In this document: positions 30,801-40,800 of the stretch, piece after piece
How the letters are laid out: every line of letters starts with the position of its first letter
Position numbering within the stretch: the stretch's first letter is position 1
Origin: Rhizaria sp. SCN 62-66
Lineage: Eukaryota; Rhizaria, unplaced
Assembly: GCA_001724265.1 (NCBI GenBank)
Contig: MEDY01000021.1
Location: 62,001 to 126,000, forward strand
Reading direction: 5' to 3'
Length of the DNA: 64,000 nucleotides
Position numbers and translations under genes: made by a program
The notes under the pieces: generated by a model
Database searches by the model: none
Told to the model about the DNA's origin: nothing
The model's input: only the letters and a program-made list of their open reading frames with translations

Positions 30801-33800
30801 AAAAACAGTCGAAGCAACGCCGGTGATAACGTTGAAGACGCAAGCTGACTCACCCTTTGCTCATGCTGCTGTCCCCGCTGCAGGTGGTGTACAAGTCCCC
30901 GCCACAGTTACGAGTTCATCACTCTCGCCAGCTAAGCCGGTATCTGTAAGCACTCCATTTCAGACTGCGGTAGGGAGTTCACCGCCTGATGCAGCCACAC
31001 CCACAGCAAACGAAAACATCGAGCGGATGCTGAATGAGGCTGATTGGGACTCACAGTGCGGTCTGCGCGCATTTGCCGCCGCTCTTCCACCCCGCGCCCG
31101 CGCTGCAATGGCCGGATGCCCGCTGCCGCTGTCACGCGCAATCCTTCTGCCCCGTTCACACACAGTGCTAATTGCCAGGATTACACGAAAAGCACTGGCG
31201 CGTCTGCAGATCGAAGCATTTGCGTCTTCACTGTCGCCTGCGCCAATCTCGGCCGCCGCAGTTGTCGGCACTGCTGCTGCAGGTGGGTCTGGAGCCGGCG
31301 CCACTATAGGTGCCGACGCAGCGGCCGCGTTCGGCCTGGACCTCGGTTGTCTTGACGACGGCGGCGGCTGCGGCGCCGGGCTCGGTCGCGTCGGTGCTGC
31401 CTCGCGCGCACAGCGCGAGCGCATTCGCCGCGGTGTACTTGCCGCGTTCGCGCAGTATTACGTCCTATCTGGCCGCTCCGCACTCACGGTGATTATCACT
31501 TCGGCCCAGACACGGGAGGACGCGGACGCGCTCGCAGTTGCTGGAATGGGTGCGTTGCTGCCAGCGGCGCTGAAGCTTTCGCGGCTGCGCGACGCTGGCG
31601 TGCTTCGGGGCGGAGATACAGTGCGCATTGCGGCAGAGACAACTGCGAAGGTTCTCGGACGCTGGGGCAACTCCACCAGCAGCGAGACTAACACGGGCAG
31701 ACGTGGCGACGCGCATTCAACCGTTTCCAGCACTCATTCCGCGGCAATCACAACTCAGTCTAACGTGGGCAACACATGCTGGTGCCGCTGCCCGTCACCA
31801 GCAGCTTCCGCCGCGACGCGGAGCGGCATTGCCAAGACGAACGCTGCGCTGCTGCATTGCCCTGTCGCACTGGCGGAGCTTCACCGTCGCCACCCCGGAG
31901 TTTGCGCTTCATGCCCCGACGGTGAGCTCCACGACAACGGCGCTAACTGCGCGTTGACTATGCGCGGACGCATCCTTGTGCAGACCGATATGGCTGTGGT
32001 GTCGAAGTGGCGGTATGTGCCGCTTTGGGCCCGTGCATCAGCGCACAACGAAACTAACAACAGCGCGCGTGATGCCAGCACAACGTGCGCAGAGTGCGGC
32101 GGTGGAACTCAGAGGCGCTCCGCTTTAGCAGCTCACACCCACTTGCAAGTACCGTGCCCAAATCATTGTGCTAATGAGCGCTCGTCATCAACCGAGCAAG
32201 TCGGTGACAACCCTGCGTCACCACACGCGGCCGCGTCGGCCAACGTGAACGTAACAACATCTTACCCGCCACGCAGAGGCAGTGTCAGCGGTAGCAGTGT
32301 CGGTGGAGGCAGCAGTGTGATGACAGCAGCTGGCACGGCCGCAAGTAGTGAAGTAAGCAGTGGGTTTAAGTCTCATTACACACCGGGCTTAGTGCCTCTC
32401 GACGTCCTCACAAGCGCCAACATTGGGGGTAGCACAAAGCACACCGCAGGTGCTAGCAACAACTTTGCCGGGTTTGTCTCCAATGTCAATAACAGTAGCG
32501 CTAGCGATCCTAACGAGATGAACTTCCTTGCCTACGCGCGCGCGGTTCATGTATACGACTCGGCCTTTATTGCCGACGCAGCTTCGGCAAGTGCGAACGC
32601 GCTGGTCGGCCCGCTGACGCCGTATCAAGTCAATAGTGAGCGCCGCGGTCCTCTACCTGCAACCAAGGGATACAACTATCTAGGTAACGGTGTGTGCTTT
32701 CATGAATCGTGTCGCAAAGCTGCCGCAGCATCGCTGGCCGCACGCAGAGCTCCCCGCCCTGCGCCTGTTGCGGCGAAGTCGTGTCTCCTTTTACCAAAGC
32801 CGGTGTGTATCTCGCGCGACAAGCACTTGGACACATGTTCACGTAGTCACAGTGGATGCAAACACAGTACCACGTGCACTGCGTATGGTTGCGCACATCC
32901 GCGCAACGCACTCGCTCCGCCGCACGGACATGGACACGCACAAGGCTCGCTCACAAAGCCGCATGTTCACCCACTCGGAAGTCGTCCTCCGGTTTACAGC
33001 CGCCGGCGCGAGAATAACATCGATCACACTGACGCAAGCGCTGATGATGCCAACCCACGTTCACACTTACCGAGCTCTAGCTCTGCAGGTCGCTGCACGG
33101 CGATGCTTGCAGGGCAGCCACGTTCGCAGTGGTTTGACTCGTTCTTCCAGTCACTTGCCGATGACGCTCCGACAACACTGCCATGGGAGCCACTTTCTCC
33201 CACAAGCAAGAGCGCTCGCGCGACTACTGCAGAGCGAAGCAAACCCACCTCGAGTCCGGTAAGCAGCATCAGCAGCGATAGTAGTGAGCATACTGGGAAT
33301 GGCGATGAACAGCCGGTGTGCAGCACTAGTGACTGCGGACACTACTGCGCGCGCACGTTGCCCACAGTCACTCCATTACACGCACAGTCCCTTGCAGAGA
33401 CCGCGCACACCCTGGATCTTATCTCGCGCTCGCGTCTTGCACTGGGCGCAGAGAACGGCTCTTTTTCGCGCCGTGGCCTGCGCTCGTGGCGCCGCGAGCC
33501 GGCCATTCTCGAGCCTCTCTGGCGGCCTGAGTGCGAAGTCCTCATGCGCTTTTTTGCAGCCCGCGTTCCCGGCTCGCGAATTGGCGTGCAAGAGGCCAGC
33601 ATGATCTGGGACTTTGCGCTGTGCCAAGACCAGCCGTTTGCGGAGAGTGTCGCGCGTGAGCTCGAAGTAACATTGCGGACCGGCATTGCCGCGCGGCTTG
33701 CGTTGCGGGTTGAGCGTGAGTTCCTGGCTGTGCGCGTGGGCCGTGGCGACAGTAACCGGCTGTACTTTGACCAGCGTATAATCAAGGACTCCGAGAAAGC

Positions 33801-36800
33801 CAAGGGCGCAATGCGCATGCTGATCGCCGCAACCGAAGTTGACCAGTTTGAGGAGAGTGAGTTTTTCTATCGTCTTGGTTATGCGACAGGAGTTGACCAC
33901 CTTGCCGTGGCAGCAACTACGGCTCCCACAGAAAGTAAAACGAGTAGCTCTACTGCCAGCGGCAAAGTTGCGTCAAGCAGCAGCCCTGTGGACGAGACGA
34001 CTATCAACGCCAGTCCACAGGTTTTAGACACCACCGACTTCCTTCAAAAACCGATAACGATCATTCACAGTGCGGAAGGTGCATCAAGCAATGCTGCTGC
34101 AGCTGCATCACATAAAGTTTCGAGCGAGTCATCTCCGCATCTTTCACCCTTACCTCTGCCACAGCAACAATCGGTATTTCAGACGCAGGCGTTGTTACAC
34201 TCGCAATCATCGCTGCGACAGGGCTTTGCTGAGATCGCAACCGCGCCTATTGCGGATATTGATGATGACGTCAACAGTCCCGCTGGGTCCTCTCAATCAC
34301 CTCAGGCTGACTTTCTGGCCGTCTCCGACCACGGCAGCAAAGGACGCATGCAATCACTGTCGCGCTCGAGCTCGTGCAGCCAGCTGTCATCAAGGCATCC
34401 CGTTTCGCCACCGCTCGGCGCAGTGCCTGCCGGTACCGGAGCTGGCGCAGCAGCGTTGCTAACTGGAGTTGACTCCGGAGCAGTGACAGCCATGAGCCAC
34501 CGCTCCGCGTTGTTTGCATCACTGCACGCAGGTGCCATATCAAACATCAACGCAGCTGCTGCAGCTACAAGCGCTGCAGCCAGCGGTTCCAAACAACGTT
34601 CGCGCGGTGCAGCACCTGCACAAGGGCCAACTGCAACAACTGCAACTGCGCCAACGTTAGCTGCAGCTGGAGTTATTCCTCCGTACGGTCTTGGTGGAAA
34701 TGCAACTGGGATGAGTGTCGGTCCCTGGCACGCCGGGTTTCAAGTTGAGATCACGTCACCGCTAAGCTATCACAGTATCCAGAGCCGCGGTAGCCTTGGT
34801 AGCCTAGCGAGCTTTGTTAGCAGTGGCCTCAGCAGCACCGCTAACGCGCCCAGCAGCAACGGCATGGACATGATCCACGAGAGCAGCGGGGACGGCAGCG
34901 TCGGTCGCGCGGAGAGCGGCGATGACAATGACGACGACAGTGCTGGACCTGTGTCTAGCGTCAATGCGACAGCAGCAACAGATAATGCTAAAACACAGTT
35001 TAGCAGTATCAGCAGTTCACTTACAGTGCCCAGTGAAAGTACCAGCAGCGGTAGCTATCAGACCGCAGTTTGCAGTGAGCCCTAGTCGCAACCAATTACT
35101 ATGCGCGGTCATGGTGCTTTGCTAACGCGCCGCGTTACATCCCCAACACGCCCGTTTGCAGCCTCTGCAACGTCGGCGTCGACTGCGGCAACGACAACGA
35201 AAAGTACCTTATGCAAGCCGCAAATGCTCCCAGTGTCACCGCGCGTAACGCCGTCTGGGGCCGAGCAAGCAACGATGAGCAAAAGGAACCGCAAAACTCG
35301 AGGACAGTCTAAATATCCACCGAGCAAGAGCGCTGGTGAGGCGGCAAAGACAATGGTTGGCATTGGCAGTGTTGTGTTAGACCAAACCCTGCCACGGCAT
35401 GCGCTATGCGGTCGCTGGTATGAGAAAACGAGCGTCCACGCAAACATTGACAAAACTCCGCTGGGTACAAGCTGCCACATTCGCCTCAAGTGCCGCGACG
35501 ACGAGAAGCACCGTGGTCGTTACCGCGACGGATCGCGACGGAGCGGCGCTGCTGTTGTTTCGGTGACTGATGCAGATACCGAGAGCAGCGAAGATCGTGA
35601 GAGGTCGTCCTCCGCTGCTCCCAAACCTGCATCGGCAGTAGCGCCAGGAGCAGTCGCCGCTGTGACGGGCCTTACAGCGTCGGCTGCAACAGTGATTCCA
35701 AAGCCCCCGCGTCCACCGCGGCCGCGTGGTTACGTGTCTCCCTTTGCCCAGACAGCTGAGCCAGCATTACCTGCAGTGACAACGGCAATGTTTGCGACTG
35801 TGCCAATAGTGTCGTTCGCCGCTGGCACTTACGGCCACCATACCAGCTCAGCGCATCAAAACCGCGACGGTATGCAGTACCAAAGCAAACACCATCGCCA
35901 ACAGAGCCAGCATCATCACCAACAAACACGCAGCAACCGCGAGCGTAGGCCTGAACTTCCGCGCCAGGACAGCGGCGAAAGCGGCACCAGCTTTGGCGGT
36001 GGCGTCAGTAGCGTGCGGCGCGACAACGGTGCGTGGGGCATCAACGCTTCTCTTGGCGCATGCGCGCACGACATGCCCTTTGCGCTAGCCGCCGCTGTTG
36101 CCGACCGGCAGTGCCTTTGGTGCCGTGCCGCCGCGCCCGTGACTGAAGCCGTTGCAGACGCCGCCGCAGCTGCTGCGGAGATTGCAAGCGCAGCGCGCGG
36201 TCACGCCGGCGCCGTTTCTGCCTCTGCGCTACCTGCGCCAACGGTGACCGCTGTTATTAACACTGGCGACGGTGGTGATGGTGTTGCCCCCAGCAGCAGT
36301 GGCTGCGAGTACTGCGCCTATAAGCGGCAGTGTGTTGACGACCTTGTCTCGGGTTTACTTTCAGCACACCGCGCCCAGACGCGGCGCGTGTTTCCGCACG
36401 CGCGCCTTGGCTCCAGCCGTCGCTGCCAGCGGTCTGGCAGCGGCCGGGCGCGCCTAAAGATTTCGCCCGGCGACCGCGCTGTAAGTGGGCACGTGCTTGC
36501 GTCTCCTTTAGCACCAGAAACACCTGCGGCGCGACAGAAGCAGCAACGTCTGAGCAGCACGGGTTTAGCTGGTGCTAGTGGCGCAAATTCTGACTTGCAA
36601 CAACATGCCTTTGACTTTGACCAACTGCACGCGCGCGCGAGTCACCATAATGATGACAACCGCGCAATGCAGCAGAGCAGTCTGGTACCAGACCTCGTTA
36701 TTGGCGATGACGTTGATCTTGATCTAAGTGCCAACGCAGCTGTGGATGATACGACAAGCGCAAACGTAAGCCCCTACAGCATTAGCCGCAGTCAGAGTCA

Positions 36801-37368
36801 CAGCCGCAGTTGCAGCCGCGGCCGCGGTGGCATCAATGACTTGGGCGACGGCGGCGGCGGTGGTAGCGGAGGCATCGCGGCGCCAGCGCCAACGCCAGCC
36901 GGCCCTCTGTCCCCACCAGCTGCACGCCTACAGCGTTTTATGCGCACGTCGCAGAGGAATACCATCAAGCTCAGCCCTAGCGCGATCAGCACGAGTGATG
37001 GCAGCAGGAACAGCATAAGCTTGAGTAGCAATACGACAGCGAACACGGAGCAAACTGGCAGTCTCGACAGCAGCGGCAGCACTTTCATGATCGGCGCCGA
37101 TGTCGCCACCGAAGAACACGACGACGACGACGAGCCTGCGGTGCCACAAGAAGCCGGTGTACTGCTCGTCGAGGCTGACGTCGCCCGCGCGCGCGCTGCG
37201 GGACGTAAACGGGCCGGCGAGGCGCATCAGTATGCGCTGCTGGAGCGCGGCGCGATGAAGCCGCTGACGATGTACACCATCTCAATTCACCAGGAGCCTT
37301 CATTTGCGGAATTCTCAACTGCAACGTCGCGTGCTCACGCGGCATACTTGGACTTGTTGCCGCGGTGA
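27874..37368 (+). CDS. Giant trehalose-6-phosphate synthase with degenerate phosphatase domain
   Basis: Proposed join 27874..30333, 30478..35074, 35162..37368, giving 3,087 residues. If the TAG at 35083 is real the product stops after 2,355. The GT20 synthase domain (about residues 27-880) has ANRLP, a GG loop (KRSDGGLV), YYTGFANSLLWP, VNDYHL, DRLDTIKG and DGMNLVALEY, so the residues that bind UDP-glucose and glucose-6-phosphate are kept and activity is likely. A roughly 215-residue Ser/Ala/Asp insert separates ANRLP from the GG loop. The C-terminal part resembles the phosphatase-like domain of plant class II TPS: RVPGSRIGVQEASMIWDF near 1850, and at the extreme C-terminus YTISIHQEPSFAEF. The HAD motifs DxDxT and GDD are not visible, so it should be catalytically dead. 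Huge Ser/Ala/His-rich inserts separate these pieces. Codon use is less GC-rich than in most neighbours. Confidence 0.8.
30334..30477 (+). other. Intron 1 of the TPS gene
   Basis: Donor GTACGT, acceptor AACGCAG, 144 nt, T-rich, with GCTAAC as a possible branch site, phase 0. Removal joins SENAGVYG to TLGSGAIPLNPFD, which matches the family pattern SExAG...GAI..NP. Unspliced, the frame ends at 30468. Confidence 0.88.
35075..35161 (+). other. Proposed small intron removing an in-frame TAG in the TPS gene
   Basis: Donor GTGAGC at 35075, GCTAAC inside, acceptor CCCGTTTGCAG ending at 35161; 87 nt, phase 1, a multiple of three. It removes the TAG at 35083-35085. A second donor choice (GTAGCT at 35051) fits the same acceptor and phase. 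It is shorter and less AT-rich than the secure introns, so the exact sites are uncertain. Confidence 0.5.
35101..37368 (+). other. Downstream open frame, probably the 3' exon of the TPS gene
   Basis: An ATG-initiated frame of 755 codons starts 15 nt after the TAG that closes the 4.6-kb upstream frame, in the same phase. A separate eukaryotic gene would need a promoter and leader in that space, and none is possible. The product is Ser/Ala/His/Gln-rich. Its last 30 residues (TISIHQEPSFAEF...YLDLL) align by eye with the C-terminal end of TPS/TPP proteins (TVGxKPSxAxYYLDDT...VLxLL). I therefore read it as the end of the TPS protein; the two-gene reading is kept here as the alternative. Confidence 0.6.
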
Positions 37369-37888
37369 GTTAGTTGATGAGGCAGACTCGCTGAGGGACT
37401 TGAAGGGACTTAAGCAGTTTATCATAATGAGATTTCCAGCAATACGTATGCACACCCATTCACATATACAATTAACGCCAACCTACAGGAAGACGACTTA
37501 AAACATTGCACATGCAACTGTATGTTGCGTTTTATCTTCAGTATTTATCACACCGATCATGAAATGACAGTGTACAATCTGAAGACACTACGGATTGCAC
37601 GCAAAAATACATATATTTTATGCTAAGCATTGTGCCACACTGTTTCAACGCGGTTTGCAGTTATATCATAAATTATATTCGTACGTATACCGCTAGATCT
37701 TGTCGATAGTCGTTGTGCCCGCCTCCCGACGCCAGTTTAAGATTGATGCCAAATTCCATGTACAGTCCGTCAATAGATAGATCGCGACACCACAGAACAT
37801 ATTGTTAAGTAACATGCATTGAATTTATATTATGTTATTCCCGCTCACTGTTTCGTCCTCTGGATACCATATTCTTTTCTCAGGGAGG
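37369..37888. other. Intergenic region with possible leader intron
   Basis: AT-rich gap between two plus-strand genes. GTACGT at 37681 and TTCTTTTCTCAG ending at 37883, six bases from the ATG, could bound a roughly 200-nt leader intron of the next gene. Nothing else was recognised. Confidence 0.4.
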
Positions 37889-40800
37889 ATGTCACAAACA
37901 TGGCTCGAGGAATCGGGCTTGTTGGACATCTTCTACGCACATGAAACGACAAGCTCGACAGGATCACACCGTCAAACTGTTGAACAGTGTATTGCACGCG
38001 CATTGCGTGCTATTTCCGAACTTGAGTCCGCAGTAGAGACTCCACATGCAGGGTCAAATCCAACTGCGGTCGCCGACAAGACGCTCGCATCCCTCTTCTG
38101 TTATGATGACTCAGACAGTCAAGACTGCGAGGCTGCGGGATGGGTGAGCTCAGCTCCGCGCACCACTTTTAGTTCCGCCCACTGTGGCCCCAGTGCGCGC
38201 GCTAACCGCCATCTGCGCCCGTGCCAGCTCCTCTATGTCATCTGCGCTCTAGCGTCACCAACCTCAGCGTCGTCATCTTTAGCAGGGACACAGGCAGCAT
38301 TCCGAGACTCCATCGTTCATCATCTTATGGACATTTTTACGCGACATTGCGCCACAGCCGAGACCGCAGTGCTTGCCGCGCTCGCAGCTCTCGTGGCGCC
38401 CCCGGGCCCTGCGGCGGCTCTGCTGCCCCAGTGGCTGTCGCCAGTGCTGGCCGGTCTCTGCGCAACAAACTCTGACGACGCAATTAACGCCACACACGGA
38501 TCATTTTCGACCGCATTAGACTCATTAGTGTCTGCCATTGAGACGCTTTTCTCAGCAGTGTATGTTGCAACTCGCTTCACTGCGATCTGTAACCGTCATG
38601 ACGCTGCGCTGCTCACTGCAAGTCCTGCTCTGTGGCGCGCAACGACAGCTGCTGCGGCATCGCTAGCCCGCGTTGCCCCCGCATTGAATTCACTTCTGCC
38701 AGCCTTGCGCGCGCTTTCTGTCGCCGGAGCAACGCCCGCGCACGAGAGCTTAAATACATCAGCGAGTGAGTCGACGGTTGCGGACGTCTTACTTGCTGGT
38801 TACTCGCTTGTTGTCGATGCTGGGGCGCATTGCGTTGATTTCGCCGACGCCGCTGCAGTTGCTGAGCGCGCGAGCGTTGCCGTCGGTGCACTCAGCCGCA
38901 CCCTTGTTGCAGCCGCCACAACTGTCACACCAACAGCTGACGGTGAGAGAGCATTACGCGCCTGCCAGTCTGCATCTTCACTGCTCCAGCAGATGTTACT
39001 TGAGATAGGCGCTCCCGCAACGCCGTCGCTGGTTGTTACAGCGACGCTGCGACGGAGTATTCCTGGACTCGGTACCGCGTGCACTACAATTAGTGACGTG
39101 GTCGTCTTGTTTCACACGCTTTTCACCGGAGGCGCGATAACCGCGGGCGTTGCAACAACAGCAGCGGGGACACCATGGTTGTTTGAAACCGCGCGCGCCT
39201 TGCTTAACTCTGTGACGACTGCAGTAAACACGGCAGCCAAGACTCAAGATGCGACTGTAGAGTGCGCCGTGACGGCGCTTGCGATTGTGCTGGAATCGAC
39301 GGTTGCGGCGATCGCAGCATCGGTCTCTCCGGCACCTCTCCCGTACACGGCAGCTGAGTCGGGAGCTGAGAGTCAGGCAGATCCTGATACTGTCCGCATG
39401 GTGAGCGCACTGGCACCGTGTGCGTGGGAGACACTCTCTCCAGTTGCCACGCCGTCTAAGGGAGCAACGGCGGTCACATCTACAGCAGGAGCAGCAGGGC
39501 TGCATTGGCAAGCTACGTGGCGCGAGTGTGCAGCCGCACTGTCTGCCCTTCTTGCAAACACCGCCCACGCGACTCCGCGTGACCAACAGCTGCAACAGGA
39601 TCCGCTGCAGAATGCGGCGTCCCTGCTGCAGCAGCGCGCGCGAGCTGTGGCGCGGCGCGCTGCTGCCGTTGGCGCGACGGCAATGCGCGCCGCAGCGCTC
39701 TATGCAGCCGCTCTGAGTCACGCCGTGCGCACCGTCGCGGAGGCAGCAACAGTCATGCTAACGCTTGCGCAACAACAAGCCGTGGCTTCTGCTATGCTAG
39801 AGTCCCTTACACCTGCACTTTCCGACTCGAGCTCTCAGACTCACTCGCTGTTCACTGCGGCCGCCATGCTGCAGACGCCTGAGGTGCAGAGCAAACTTGC
39901 TCGCGCGTTACTTTCGCGTGGCAACGCATTCATGGAGCATAGACATGATGTTGCGGCGACTAATTCGACACAAGCGGCGGCGCGCAAGGCGTTTGAACGT
40001 GCTCTTGCAGCTGCACGAGCTGCACTTGGCGGACTCTTTGCAATGGCGAAGGCGAGCGTTGCTGTGTTCGAGCTTCCTGTAGGAAATGACCAAGTCACTT
40101 TCACAAAAGACATTACTTCTCTGACTGATGTTGTGATGCTATCATATGCGGACGCGTGCGTTACTGCACTCGAAAACACACAAATGCCGACGCCCCTGCA
40201 ATCAAGCGACACACTACTGTGCAATACCGTGTCGCACCAGCTGCGCGCGCAAAGCACGTGGGCTGGGATGCTGGCGCTTTCTGCTGTTGCGGACGCGATC
40301 AGTAATCACGCGGCTTACTTAGCACCTGCAACAGAGGCGATTGTTTCTGCAGCTTTCACATTTGCCGAACGTGATGTTGTCGCCCACTCAAGCCTGTATC
40401 GCAACGACTCAGATGAATTTGGTTCTAACGTTTGCGGATCTGATGTTGCTGCAGAGGATTATGACAGCGTGACTAGTCCTGTTATCAAGCGCGCGCGTCT
40501 TGCCGTTTCCAGCCAAATGAAGCCCTGGCAATCTCACGAGTCAGAGTCACGGCGCGTCGTGTTGTTAACGTTACATACGGTTGTGTTACGTGCGGTGCGC
40601 AGTGTGGCCCTGCTGCACACTGCTGAGTCAATTTTACCTGCACCACAGCAACAGCAACCGCTAGGGCGGGCTGCAGCGCTTTTGCAGTCAGTGGAGCCTT
40701 TCCTCCGTGCGCGCTCAGAGGTTGAGGCGTGCGCACGCTTGTGGTGGCACAATCGCTCTAAGCCGACTCCCTCTGCGAGTCATGTTGCTACGGAGGCTGC

